From Thermothielavioides terrestris NRRL 8126 (Eukaryota > Ascomycota > Sordariomycetes > Sordariales > Chaetomiaceae), in NCBI RefSeq assembly GCF_000226115.1, contig NC_016457.1, positions 7,936,001 through 8,000,000 of the forward strand: a stretch of 64,000 nucleotides of DNA, read 5' to 3'. A program made the translations under genes and the position numbers. Shown piece by piece: positions 45,084-57,099 of this stretch (within the stretch, counting starts at the first letter, position 1; each line of letters starts with the position of its first letter). The notes under the pieces were generated by a model. It saw only the letters and a program-made list of their open reading frames with translations. It did not search any database and had not been told where the DNA came from.

Positions 45084-47003
45084 TCACAACTCCTCCTCCT
45101 CCTCCATCTTCACCTCCGCCCCGGCCGCAGGCCCCTTCTCACCCTGGCCATCCTGAGCAGCCTGAGCCTTAGCGAGTATATCGCCGAGCGCGGGGGGAAA
45201 ACTCCCGCCGGGGGCGGCGGCGGCTCCCGCCGCTGCCGCGGCGTCGCCGCCGAGGCTGGGGCGGGCCTTCTTCATAGGGCTACCGACGACGTTGCTGTCA
45301 TCCGCCAGGGCTTTGCCGAAGATGCCGGCGGCGCTGCCGAGCGGCGCGAGGCTGCTGGCGGGGATCTCGGGCGGGGTCGCGGCGCCGGCGCTGGGGGATT
45401 TCCTCGGGCTGGAGGCGCTGTCCGGCTCGGCCGAGTGCGCGCGCTTGAGCTGGAGAGAGAAAAGAAAATGTCAGTTATGCTTGGAGGGCAGAGATTGCTC
45501 GAAACTTGGGTGGGTAGGGAAAGAGGGGGGAAACATACCCGGATGCGGTTCACTCCGTCGGCGAGCTCGCCAGAGAACTTTGCGTCGTCGGGCCCGAGCT
45601 TGGACTTGTCTTCCTTAGAGTCCAGGTCCTCCATCTTGCTCAGGATCGCGCCGCTCTCGTCATCCTCGTCGTCGTCGTCGCTATCTGCGTCCATCGCGCT
45701 GGCTCCGTTGCTCCCGCGCGATTTCTTCTTTCTCGTTGGTTGGCTATCCTTGTCCCGGAACGCAGAGAAGCCCACGGTACCGCTGGTCTTGAGGGGCCGG
45801 AGGTTCGAGAAGTCAAGCTGGCCTGACCGGCGCTTCAGAGCGGGGGAAGTAGTTTGGGACTTTGGCGGCGGCATGACGCCCATCTTTTGGAGTTGGCCTG
45901 CTAGCCGTTAGCAAAACGGCGACCGGTGCAGGGGGAGAGGATCACAAAGAACCTCGAGGACATTACTTACGCTCGCCGCGGTAGAAGAATGTGAAGACGG
46001 CATACGGCTTATCCGGGCCGTCGATGCCCGTCACCGTCTGCGTGCTTATCGTCTTTGGATCCAGCGTCTTGGGCTTCGCAAAGCTCGTGGTGTGCTCGAC
46101 GTCGGCATCGATCCCGTTGGCGCCGCCGTTGCCCTCGTCGTCGGAATCGTCGTGCGCATCGAACTGGGGCGAGTACTCGCCCTTCTTGATCTCGCCGGAG
46201 GCGATGACGCGGAACATAGCCACCTTGATTTGGCCAGTCGCCTCGGGCGGCTCGTCGTCGTCCGAGGACGAAACGGAGTCCTCGTCAAAGACGGCCTCGA
46301 CGGGCGAGCACTCGTCGGCTCCGTACCGCAGAGTGCCCCGCGACTTGGCAAAACCCTCGGCGGAGGTGCCGGCTTCCTGCTCGGCGCGGGCCTTTTGCCG
46401 TCTCCTGCGCTTCTCGAACTTTTGCCGCCGGCGCTCCAGCTTCTCGGCGGCGTCGTGGCCCTTGAGGTCGAGGCCGTTCAGCCATCGCTCGAGGCCGACC
46501 TCGCGGAAGATGAACTCGCGCTCGGCGAGGCCGCCACCCTCCGACTCAGGAACCTGGACCCATCGGCTATTGACCCATGTCTCTTCCCCCGGACGCAGCA
46601 GCGTGGCCACCTCTTCCTTTGCCCTCCCGTCAAAGTAAATATAGGCAGCGATCGTCTCGTTTTCGCTGTTGGTCATGGGGATGTAGGGAGTGACGAAGCC
46701 ATGGTATTTCCCGGGCTCACCGGTGCTCGACGGCTGGGGCCCGACGATCTGTGGTCTCGGGTACGGGTTTGTCGGTGTCGGCTTGGGGGCCGAGTAGGGT
46801 ATCGCGAGACCCGGGGTGAGCAGGGTGATGGAGATGGCGAACTTGGCGGGCTCGGGCTTGTTGGAGTCGCCGGTCAGCTGCGGCTGGGGTACGGGGATAT
46901 AGGTGTTGATGCGCGACAGGCGCGACTGCTTCTGCACGCCGTACTCGGGCACCGGGGCTCCATTGGCATGGATGCTCACGGCGATGCCCTTGAAGCAGGG
47001 CAT
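45084..47003 (-). CDS. DUF7918-like protein of unknown function
   Basis: Three exons, 47003-45971, 45897-45539 and 45449-45084, encode 585 aa. Intron 1 (GTAAGT, GCTAAC, AGCAG) joins TFFYRGER to QLQKMGVMPPP, the pattern at the end of the fungal DUF7918 fold (Tyr-Arg then LQ...G-hydrophobic-P). Intron 2 is GTATGT / CTCCAG. The N-terminal domain begins FKGIAVSIHANGAPVPEYGV and contains TIAAYIYFDGRAKEEV and WVNSRW. A basic, coiled-coil-like stretch (KLERRRQKFEKRRRRQKA) follows. The C-terminus is disordered and acidic. The frame stays open upstream of the ATG at 47003 to a TAG, so an extra 5' exon is possible. Function is not known. Confidence 0.72.
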
Positions 47004-48417
47004 GATGACGTTGGCGGCTGTCGCTGCGGTCAAGGGAACCCCGCAGTCGCGGTTCTGCAGCTGCGCGATGCGGTGTGTCCAAGACTACCCCGCGCTCTGT
47101 TGGGTGGCGGGGAGGCGGGGAAGGGATTAGATCACGAGTTTTGGCGGTGCAATTCCAGGGCAGGTTTTGCGAAGAGCAAAAGGCGGGAAGGTAGTCGGTG
47201 TGGTTTTGGTCGGGAAATGATGTGGGAGGGTAACCTTGAAGAGCTCAAGAAGCAGCCAGAGGAGGCTCCGGCTTGGCAGAGCCGAACCGTGCGGATCGTG
47301 AACGGACTAAGAGGATACAGCTTCGGTTACAACGTGAACAATCGACCTGGAGGTGCTTCGCAACGTGTGTTGTGCTGTGAACACAGCGAGCAAATGGTCC
47401 AGCCACGAGAATTTGGTCGCAAGCTGAGTGACGGTCGAACAGAGGAGAAGTTTGCTGCTTAGGTAGACTGCCCCAGAAATGACGGGAAGCGCAGTGCACG
47501 AGAAGCCGAGTGGTCGGGTAGGTGGGCTGGCTGGGAGCTGGCGCAGGGGGGGGTTTTTGGATGGATCCCCACGGGGCTTCTGCGTTGGCAGCAGGACCTC
47601 GACTTAACACTGCAGACCCGACGCCAGGGCAGTGCGAGCCGAAGTAACCCTTCAGGCACTGAAACAAAAGGTGTCTCTCGCCGTGGCCGCTGGCGAAATC
47701 AGCCAGCGAATTGCTTTGTTTGCAAAGGTATCCGCGTCATTCAGCGGGAAACTGGCAAAGACGTCAGTCACAAGAGGAATCGGACGGGAATGAGGCTGAG
47801 TGGAGCGTCGGCGAGAGCACCCGACCAGCGTTGGGGCTTGACGCACCTAACCTGGGAGGTTGCACACGGCCAGAATGTGCACGGACCGACGCCTGGGCTC
47901 CTTCTGGGCATGTCCAGTGTGTGTCGCTGCTGGCTGGTTCCCCAACATACTGTTTGTGTAAATGGCAAGTTTGGCAACATGAAATTAGGCCTGCTTTGGA
48001 ATTGAAATTCGATCAACACAACAGCAGCCCCTGGCACAGCACACAGTGGTCAGCGATGGCGATGACCTGGGGCCAAGCACCGCTGTCAGGTGTAGAGTCC
48101 AGACAAGCTGCTTATTCACCATTTCACCTCTAACTCATCCTTCATTGAATAGAACCTGCAATGGCGATGGCATTTTTAACCTGCCTGCCTCAAGACCGTT
48201 GAGTCGTGTGATCCCTTGCCAGTGCCCATCATAGCCGACGTTTAAACACCCCGCCTCCGACCTAGGGACAAAGAAAATCAAGGCTGGCGTTGCAGGGTCG
48301 TCTCGACAAGATGAAAGGTCCAATACATTCCCACTACGGCTGCGTGATACATCAATGTGACCGATTACGCCCCACCCCCTTTGAATGAGCACCAAAACAC
48401 CAGTATTGCGATTCCGT
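47004..48417. other. 1.4 kb intergenic region
   Basis: Between the DUF7918-like gene start and the seipin 3' end. No coding or RNA gene is recognised. The first ~100 nt may contain an undetected 5' exon of the DUF7918-like gene. Confidence 0.55.
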
Positions 48418-49352
48418 CTACTGAGAGGTCCCCGAGCTCAAGACATTCCTCCGCCTGGCGCCCGCGTTGTCCAGTGGGCCACTGTAGCTGGTGCCAACCC
48501 CGACGACTTCCGAATCCGATCCTTCCTCCTGGGCCGCTGCCACCTTTTCTTTGCCTTTGCCTTTTCCGCTCTCTCGCCTGGGCACCCGCGGGCTCTCCGC
48601 CTCATCGTCCGCCTCTGCATCCTGACCTGCATCATACTGGGGGATCTCAAGCAAAGGCATTTCCCCGCCCCCCTGTGCCTCTCCCTCCTCCTCCTCCTTC
48701 TTGACCCCCTTCTCCGCCTTATCCCTTCTCTCCGACGCAGAAGCGGAGCTCTTCACCGCCAGCCCACTCTCCCCCGCGTCATACCCACTGCTACCGTCTC
48801 CGCCATCGCTTTCCCCGGAGCCAGCAGGACCGCGGCCGCCACCACCACGAACGCCCGGCCGCCGAGCTTCCCCCCGGTCCTGGGACGCCTTCCCAACCCA
48901 CAACCTCAACGCAACCAGCACCGCCATCAGCACCACCACCTCAGCCACCCACATCCCGCCGGTGATGAGCACGAAGGCCGCCACGCGCCAGCGGTAGACC
49001 AGCCAGCGCAGGCCGCGCAGGCGCGCGACGAACCGCACGCTGACCTCGTACACCTGCAGCGCCTGGCCGCCCTGGACCTCGAGCAGCAGGCTGCGCGGCA
49101 CGGCGCGGCGCGGGGCGAAGGCGAGCGCCTCGGCCATCGGCAGCGCGAGCCGCGCGGCCGACGCGCGCGCGGGGAAGAGCACGTGGTACGGCAGCAGGAG
49201 CAGGCGGGCCGCGAGAGACGCGAGCGGGTCCGCGTAGGGCAGGATGGCCGGGCGCGCGGCCGTGTGCTGGATGCGGTGGGCGGCCAGGTAGGCGGCGAGG
49301 TTGGGCCGGGTTGGTTGTAGGTGGTGGGGTTGGAAGAGGGCGGTGGTGTCGT

Positions 49353-49390
<38 letters not shown>

Positions 49391-49962
49391 TCTCCTGCGG
49401 GCTGGCCGGGCTTTTGCCCAAGGGGAGAGGCAGGGCGGACGGGGGGAATGTAGGGGAGGTTTGGCGAGCTGCTGGCGGATGGGTCCGGGGTGAGGAGGTG
49501 CAGCGCGACCATGAAGTTGCCGCGCTCGAGGTTGGCCGGGGAGCGCGGGAGGGTCAGCAAGACGGAGATGTCGTAGGGTTGGAAGGCGTGGAGGTGATCG
49601 AGGGAAGCGATACCGAACGGGTTGGGGCCGACTCTAGAGGGAGATGCGTCAGTCGTGAATCCTGTAGCCCAGGGGGAGCAGACCCAGCCCTACCCATATT
49701 GTAAATAAACCGGCACGGTGGTCACCAGCTCTGGGAGGTACCTGTAGTACATGATGATATACAGGATGACGGTTGGGATGTAGAGAAGCACCGCGCCGAA
49801 AACCACCAGAGCCGTGCCCGTAGCTGCCTTGAGAACCCTTCTAGGGACGCCCGAGTCTAAAACGGCATGGTATGCGCGCTCGGCTGCGCTTTGTCCCCCG
49901 GCATTCAGTTCATGCAGCTGTTCGCCGAGGCTCCATTTGTACTCCTCGGCCAAGTCCTGCAT
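48418..49962 (-). CDS. SEI1: seipin (lipid-droplet biogenesis protein)
   Basis: Exons 49962-49694 and 49633-48418 give 494 aa. The intron (GTAGGG, CTGAC, CTCTAG) joins PVYLQYG to VGPNPFGIASLDHLHAFQPY, a seipin hallmark. Seipin forms an ER ring at lipid-droplet contact sites. One membrane segment spans about residues 50-73 (ALVVFGAVLLYIPTVILYII), the lumenal beta-sandwich follows (YDISVLLTLPRSP, RGNFMVALHLL), and a second membrane segment spans about 307-336. The C-terminal tail is cytosolic and low complexity. A poly-Ala/poly-Asp insert lies inside the lumenal domain. The start is the ATG of MQDLAEEYKW; an alternative uses an ATG just before a GTAAGA donor near 50070. Confidence 0.88.
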
Positions 49963-50658
49963 GCTTGTTATTAGCGGCCGCTGCACCTCGGTAGGCAACA
50001 AAAAAGAAAACAAAACAAAATGCTGATACCCGATGGTTTGGCTGGTAAAATCAATTGGCCTTCTTACCATCTTGCGGGCAGAGCCGCCCTCAGTAGCGGC
50101 GGCGACGGTTTGGGCTCTCACCGCGTGTTGCAAGGGATGGCGGGAGTTGCTCGTCTCGACTTGAGTCGAATTCACCCCGTGTTTTGAGCGAGGCAAGCGC
50201 GGGGAGCTCCGGCACTCCAGAAGCCTGCGCTGATGTCATGTCTTGGCATCTCACATGCCACTGATGCCACTGCAGCATACCTGCACAGAGACACAAACAA
50301 ACCGTAAAACCAACAATCTGCTTCGCTAGGTGAAGGTATGCCATACACACGCTAACAAGCTGACCTCGACAAGAGCAATCACCGCAACCCCCAGAATCAA
50401 TCACCTCAACTCAAACCAAATCCAAATATCCCTACAAGACATCTCGACAGAAGATTATATGCACCCCCTTGATCAACCCCACAACTCCCTGCGGAATGCT
50501 CATACGCGCTCTCAGTTTCTCTCGCTCGGTTTCTCACTCAATCAGCCACTCACACATTCATTCACTTAACTCACCCAACAGACCGGACCACCAGACGATC
50601 CGGCCTCGCATCCGGCCTCGTACCCAGCCTCCACACATCGCATCTGGGAGTCGGCCAT
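49963..50658. other. intergenic region / possible seipin 5' exon
   Basis: Contains AAGATG|GTAAGA near 50070 and an acceptor GCATGCAG at about 49957, so a spliced 5' leader of the seipin gene is likely here. The rest is the 3' flank of the F-BAR gene. No separate gene is supported. Confidence 0.5.
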
Positions 50659-53600
50659 CTAGCACGGCTGCAGGTAATTGCTGGGGACCAGGCCGATCTG
50701 GCCGTTCCCGCCCTGCACCGTGGCCTCCCACCAGCCGTCGTCCTGGTGCCGCAGGATCGCCAGGATATCACCCTTGGCAAACCCAAGCTCCTCGGGGATG
50801 GCGGCCTGGTACATGTACAGCGCTCGCGCTGGGTTTTGTTGCGTCAGCATTTGTTTAAATTCCCGCCGTACCGACAGAACAAAATGGAAATAAAAAGGGT
50901 GTCACGTCATGAAGAGAAGAACAAAGAAAGAGAAAAAACTCACCAAAATGCAAAATCGGCCTCCCGTCCCGCGTATACCGGTTCGGATCCGCCACGCTCT
51001 TGCTCCGCGGCCGCGCCGGCGCAGGCTGCGCGACCGGCCCGGGGCCCTCGTACAAGCTCATACTGCCGCCGCCGCGGATGCTAGCCGCCGTGTTGGACCG
51101 CACATGCCTGCCGCGCATCGAGCCGTAGCCGTCATCCTGTCCGTGGCCCTGTCCCAGCCCCTGCCCCCCGGGGCCGGGCGCGAGCTGCACCGCCATGTCC
51201 ATGCTGCTGCTCGACGGGCGGGGGTAGTCGGGTGTTGCCACCGCCGCCGCGGCGATGCGCGGGCTGTTGCTGCCGCTGATGTTGTTGTTGTTGCTGTTGT
51301 AGGGGCCGGCGGCCGGGGACGCGGCGCGCACGGCCATCTCGTTCGGCGATCCCTGCCGGTGGTAGTACGGCTGGTCGGCGCCGCGCTTGGGCGTCATCAT
51401 GGCCAGCTGGGTTACCGAGCCGCGCTGGCTGCCGGCGTAGGGCGCCGGGGAGGCGGAACGGCGCGAGTAGTGCGGGCTGGCGTGGGAGGAGGAGGTTGGG
51501 CGCGGCGAGACGCTGCGCTGCGGCGCGGGGGACGCCGCGCGCGGGACGTCGCTGCCGCCTCGCGTGCCGGGCCGCGACATGGGGCTGCCGCCGTAGCCGC
51601 CGCCGGATCCCGGCCGGTCCGACGGGCTGCCGAACAGGCTGCGCGTCTGCTGCTGGAATTTCTGCGAGGACTCCTTCATGGCCTTGGACGTGACCGCGGG
51701 CGGGGGCACGCCGAGGCGCTGGACCTGGACCTGCTGGTCGTAGGATGGCGGGGGTGTTCCGCGCATCGCTGCCGCGACCGCGCTGCTGCTGCCGCTGCTG
51801 CCCAGGCCGGACATGGGACGCGAAGGGCTGGTGCCAGGAGCCGGCGTGGCGATGCCGTGGTAGTGGTCCGCTGACACCCTCGTCGGCGTCGCGCCTGCGC
51901 CCGTGTTCTTGCCGAGCGTCACCCCTTTCAGCTCGGCCAGGGCCATCGCGATCGGGTCGTCCTCGGGAGTGGCCGGCGCAGCCGCCGGCTTCTGGCGATC
52001 GGGGGTCTCCACCGCGAAGACGTTCTGCCCGACGTTCAGCGCGAGGCTCGCGTTCGGGGCGATCGGGTCCGGGCTGACGCTGCGCTCCGGACCCATGACC
52101 TGGTGGTTGTTGCTCTCCCTGGGAGAGGCGGCCGCGGCCAGCTGAGGCCGGCTGTGCCCGCCACTCGAGCCATTCCACGTGTTCCTGTTCGTCGCCGCCG
52201 GCGCGACCTCCCTGGTGCTCTTCCGCCGGAAGGGGCTGTGATTCTGGAAGAATCCACTCTTTTTCTTAAGAACCTTCTTCTCGGGAGAGGCCGCGGGAGT
52301 CGCCTGCTCCTGCTGCTTGACGGGCGACAAGGGCTGCGGCGGCTCTTGGCTGGAAAACGACGTCTCGCTGTGGGAGTCTCTGCTAGAGGGCCGCGCAGAC
52401 GACGTCGACGGCGCCGTGCTCAGGTCCGATGCGGTGGGTCTGCAGAGCATGGTCATGCCGTCCATCGGGTACGGGTCGTGAGGAACAGGGGCAAACTCGT
52501 TGGGGTCGTACTCGAGGTTGCTGGCTCGGGGAGGTTGGTACCCTCTCGGCGGCTCTCGTCTCGACCGCGGGTTTTCCTGAGGCGGGATAGCAGGGGCCTT
52601 CTGCGGCGTCACGGAGGCCTCCCGGCTCTGTGCTGCTGCTGCCGGGTCGCCATGTCCGAGATCCCGGGCCAGCGCCGAGTTCGGGTCGTGATGGGACTCG
52701 AACGTCGATGGCTGGGGCGAGGACGAGCGGAATGCGGGGTTGATGCTCCTCGGGAACTGCGCGACCGAGTAGCTCTCGTCCTCGGACGCTTCCGACTGAG
52801 ACTCCATGTCTCCGCGGCAGAAATTGATGTACTTGGGAGGGTCCGGGATCTCCTGGCCCGTTCCCTTCTCCTTGATGAAGGTGGCAATGTCCTTCTCGAC
52901 TTCCATCTTCTCCAGGGACAGGCGGATCTTCTCGCACGACGCATCGTCGCTGACGCAGACGGTCGAGGCAATGTTGGCAAAGGACCACAGGCTGCTCTTG
53001 GTGAAATCGAGGCGCTCCTCCTCGAGGTCCTGAAACTTGTCGGCGGCCGCCTTCCATTCCCTATTCCAGCGGGCGGTCGTCTCCTCCAGGGCCTTGACGG
53101 CGGCCTCGTACTCCGCGTTGGACGCCGCCAGGCTGATTTGCGTCTTCTCCAGTTTCGCCTTGTTCTTGCGCTCCTCCTGACCCATGACCATGTGACCCTG
53201 GGCCAGGTACCCCTTGATCTTGAGGCATTCTTGTTCGTAGCGGTCGCGTGTCTGCGCCTGCCGGTTAGACATCTCGGAAAGCGGCGGAGCAGGGCCATTT
53301 GATTGAGCGCTGACCTTGTTGACCAGCTGAGTCTGCTGCACCTTGGTCTTGAGCAGCTTCTCCACGGTGTTCTGCACGATCTTGCGCCTCTCCTTCATGG
53401 CGCCGGCGAACGCGGCCAGCGGCTCTTCCAGCTCGCTCTTCATCTGCGCGGCCACGCTCTGGTGCTGCTTGGCCATGGACTCAACCTCGCCGCGGACGAC
53501 GTCCAGCGACGTCTTCAGCGTGCCCATCTCCTGGGACCCGAGCGACTTGCGACAAAGCGACAGCAGTTTCCGGGCGTACTCATCTTCGATCGATGCGCGT

Positions 53601-53887
53601 GCTGCGTGCGGCCCCGGCCTGCGGTCAGCGCATGCGCTCCGAGAGAAAATAAAGGAGCACCGGATACTCACCGCTGTAGAAGGAGCGGAGCTCGTCGCAC
53701 GTCTGCTTCGCATGGTGCATGCGCTCCAGGAGAGGCGCGACGCCGGCATCGTCCTTGCCCCAGAAGTTGTTGGCGACTGCGAAGGCGAGCTACTAGTTAG
53801 CTGCGGGCCCAGAGGATCCCTTCTCTCACGGTTGCCAAACGTACAGGAAAGGGCGACGGCCGGCGCGTCGGCTGTAGCGACCGGCAT
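50659..53887 (-). CDS. F-BAR and SH3 domain protein, Imp2/Cdc15 family (septation/cytokinesis)
   Basis: Four exons, 53887-53845, 53776-53672, 53601-50944 and 50828-50659, encode 991 aa. Joins rebuild LSFANNFWGKDDAGVAPL, then FYSARASIEDEYARKLL, then RPILHFARALYMYQAAIP. The F-BAR domain covers about residues 10-290 (MKERRKIVQNTVEKLLKTK, WNREWKAAADKFQDLEEERL, SFANIASTVCVSDDASCEKI). A long disordered Ser/Pro-rich linker follows. The C-terminal SH3 has ALYMY, DDGWWEA and GLVPSNYLQPC. Family members bend membranes and scaffold the contractile ring at septation. The third exon uses the CGCACGCAG acceptor; an earlier CGCAG would break frame. Whether it is the Imp2 or Cdc15 orthologue cannot be settled here. 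Confidence 0.92.
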
Positions 53888-54562
53888 TGCGCCTTATGGA
53901 GCAGCGGAGGACGGGAGCGGAGCCAGGGGTTACCAAGGTCCGATATCTGCCGCAAGATAGATGCAGTGACAAAGAACAATAAAGAAACGATGGTGAAAAG
54001 GTGGAATCAACACGGGTCGGCCGCGGGCAAGAAATGTTCGCAGGATGTGTCCTGCAGATGCGCAATCGCCGGCGACAGAGAGGACAGAATTGCGGCTAAA
54101 GATTGCTCGCAGGTAATGGAAGTGGTTTTGGGCTGGTGGATGGGAGATTCGGACATGACAGGGCAACCTGGAATCGCTGATTGCAGGGGACTGCGAGCGG
54201 CTTGTTGACATTCCTTGGTGCTGAAGGCAGGGTGCTTGGTTGCTGGGGGCAACAGTGGAATTCGGCGCCGCTGTGCCCTTTGCCGCCCAGCTGCATTGGC
54301 CCTGCGCATCCTGCATTGGTGCTGTATCAGAGCCCCACCTTCAAAGCAACCATCAGATGCAACCCCGTCCCTCGTCGATATTTGGCCTTCGCAGCTGACC
54401 GCTAATGGATTGGATGGCATTTTGTCTCAGATCTGGAGAAGGTTCCCAATATGATGCGCTCATTCGCAAATCCGACTGAAATACTAAATGGTGTCAAGGA
54501 CCGTTGAGTGGTTCATCAGAATTTCATGACGGTGCCGCTGTGCGTATCCCAGTGCTCAATTG
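53888..54562. other. intergenic region
   Basis: 0.7 kb between the F-BAR gene start and the 3' end of the IMPACT-family gene. No gene is supported. Confidence 0.6.
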
Positions 54563-56296
54563 TCAACTGCCCGGCCTCCTCAACTTCAACACGTCGCTCA
54601 GCTTGACCTTTCCCTTCGCGCCCCAGCCGGCCTGCCCACTCTCCACATCTGGCCTCACCGCAACGTACCATCCCCATGCCCTCCTATCCAGCTCGGCTGC
54701 GTCGAGGTGGTCGGCCCAGCTGTCGTACACGATCCTCAGCGCCCCGAGCAGCAGCCCGAGGTTCTCCTCCTTCTCCGCCTGCACCGCCTTCTGCGTTTTT
54801 ACCTTTTTTGGACTCTTGCCCGCCGCGTCCTGCTCCTGCGCCGGCGCGCTGGCAAAGCTCTTCATCAGATAAGCCCTCGCCGCCTCGGGGCGGTGGATAT
54901 GCATGCCCACCACGCCGGTGACGACCTGGTGCGCCGGCGTGCCGCTGCCGTACCCGCCCACCGTGGCCGTCTGCCTCGCCCGCGCGGCCTCCAGATCCAG
55001 CCCCCAGAGCGCCTCGCCTCCGAGGGTGACTTCGGCGCCCGTCTTGCGCAGCCGCTCGGCCAGCGCGGCCGCGACGCAGTTGCGCATCAGCCGCCACCTG
55101 TCCGGGCCCAGCAGGGTCCCGCCGAACCAGCGGGTCAGCACGACGAGCGTGTCGACCGTGTTGGACTCGCGCATGACACGCAGCATCAGCTCGCCGCAGC
55201 CGGTTTCGCCGTCGTCGAAGGCCTCCTCGCGGATTCGCGCACCCGGGGCTGCGTCGGGCGGCGGGCGGAGACGATAGGCCCAGGCGTTGTGGGTGGCGGT
55301 TTTGAGGGTAGGGACCTCGGCGAAGAGCGACTGCATGAGGACTTGCCGCTGGGCTGGGTCGCTGATGTGTGTGGCGCGGGCGATGAACGTGGAGCCCTTG
55401 AGGGTGATGGGCTGGCTTGCTGCCCAGGTGGACTTCGGGGTCGGTTCGAAGGTTACGGTTGCCGAGGAGGCTTGCGTTTCCGTTTCTGCCTGTGTTTCTG
55501 AAACTGCACTCCCGGCTTTTGCGCCCTCAGCCCCGTGCTCTCCCACCTTCTCTTCCCCCCGCCACTCGTAGCCTCCCCTCTTGAGCACGGCAATCTCCCT
55601 GCCCATCACCTTCACCCGCGGTTGGCCCTCGCCCCATCCTTCCTCGTCTGCGCTCGGCCCCTTCTCCAGCCCGATGCTGACGGCCTTCGACCTCGAGTTT
55701 GCGCTGACAACGGCCTGTGCCAAGCTGAGCCGGCTCGATAACGGCTGCTGGGGCATGGTGTGCCGCAAGAGCTCGACGGCAAACGCCAGGACGAGCGGGG
55801 CCCTGTTGGTCTCTATGACCGTCTGCGAGATGCGCTCTTCGTCCATGCACAGCGGCAGCTCGAGCGCCTTCTCCTGCTCCTGCGGGGTCATCTCGACGGG
55901 CCCAGTCATGAACAAGTCGGTCTTGGGCCGCTTCGCTTGGGAAGTCGCAGAATCCGCTGCGCCTCGTTTGGCCGGGGCGGACGGCTCACGCTTGAGGGCC
56001 GCCTTGCAGGCGTTCTGGAGCGCTCTGGCGCCCTTGTCATCGCCGAGCGCCGTCTGCACCGCAGCCAGCGGTGCTTCCGCGATCTGCTTGATGCTGCGGG
56101 CGGGGATGAGCCTCTCGCGAAGCTTTTTTTCGCGCCCGCACCAACTGCAAGCGTGTCGATTGATCTTCCTGAAGGCTTACCTCCTCAGGTCGGCAGCCTG
56201 CAGCGCCTTGATCTGCGCCATGGCCTGCATCATCGGGGTTTTGCGTCCGACTGTGAGCAGCCGGAGCAGCTCCTGTAAATCTTGTTGGGTTGCCAT
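54563..56296 (-). CDS. IMPACT/YIH1-family (UPF0029) domain protein
   Basis: Exons 56296-56181 and 56093-54563 encode 548 aa. The junction (GTAAGC / CCCGCAG) joins QAADLRS to IKQIAEAPLAAVQTALG. The IMPACT fold is recognisable in the middle: TATHNAWAYRLR, AFDDGETGCGELMLRVM and VVLTRWFGGTLLGPDRWRL. Yeast Yih1 and mammalian IMPACT bind Gcn1 and restrain Gcn2. This protein lacks a recognisable RWD domain and has a long N-terminal extension plus a C-terminal tail, so it is a family member rather than a plain Yih1 orthologue, and a Gcn2 role is only inferred. It is the last intact housekeeping gene before the transposon. Confidence 0.82.
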
Positions 56297-56463
56297 CTTC
56301 GTGGGTTGCTGTGGAGGTGCGGTAGCCTCGGGGTCGCCTTATGTCATCGGCTGTTGTACTTGAGCACAACGGGATGAAGCGAACCCTGGCAGCTGGAGAC
56401 GAACGCGCAGCATGCCGCGATGTCGCTTCAGCTGCGGCAGGCAGCTAGCGCTGTCATTTCTCC

Positions 56464-56663
56464 TTGTGGTTCTCAAACACCAGGTTAAAGTGGGTCCAAA
56501 TGGCCGCACCGCACACCCAATTTGACAGCAGTATGCAACACACTGCCATCAGTGCCATCAATATTGAAGCCGTAGATACTGCAAAAAACGGCCCAAATCG
56601 CCATTTTCTAGTGTTTTTGCATGCTTGTTGAAGCTCTGCAGCGTATTCTAGCTTAGTCAGCAG
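56464..56663 (+). repeat. left terminal inverted repeat
   Basis: Pairs with 61385-61571. Over about 185 bp I count only a handful of differences, nearly all C/T or G/A transitions, plus a 10-bp insertion (CGTATTCTAG) near 56642 in the left copy. An 81-codon minus frame crosses it; that is not evidence for a gene. Confidence 0.92.
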
Positions 56664-57099
56664 CCATTCGATCGAATCAGGGGTACAGCGCACCAGCAAA
56701 TACCCCTAAATCCTAGCCACCGACTTATTCCTGGCCTTTCTAGGCATCTCGCGGGCTCACCGCCATCTCCTAGGCTTCCTGAAGCTATAGATATGTTGCT
56801 AGAGCCACCAACGAAGGCGCCGCTATATAGTTCCTTAGTATTGTACCCTCGATACCTCCTAGCCAGCCTAGCGTTGCTAAGCCTATTGCGCGATCTCCCA
56901 CCTCTATTCTCAGGCGCCCTAGCGATCCACCGTATATAATATATTGCTCCTACCCTCTTCGTAGCCTAGTACAGTTCTCAATAGCGTCTTCGAAATATAG
57001 TTGTACGTCTACGCAAGGAAGTAAGGCACTAGATCCTTCTCACTATAGTGCCCGCCTAGCCTACGAAGCTCCTGAACCTCCCGAACCCCCTAAAGCCGC

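Noticed and set aside
44664..45911. 415-codon plus-strand frame over the DUF7918-like gene 3' end
   Set aside because: Crosses a microsatellite and two exons of the minus-strand gene; no domain.
56454..56699. 81-codon minus-strand frame with a membrane-like segment in the left TIR
   Set aside because: The same reading is partly kept in the right TIR, but this follows from the TIR identity; there is no start or context for a gene.
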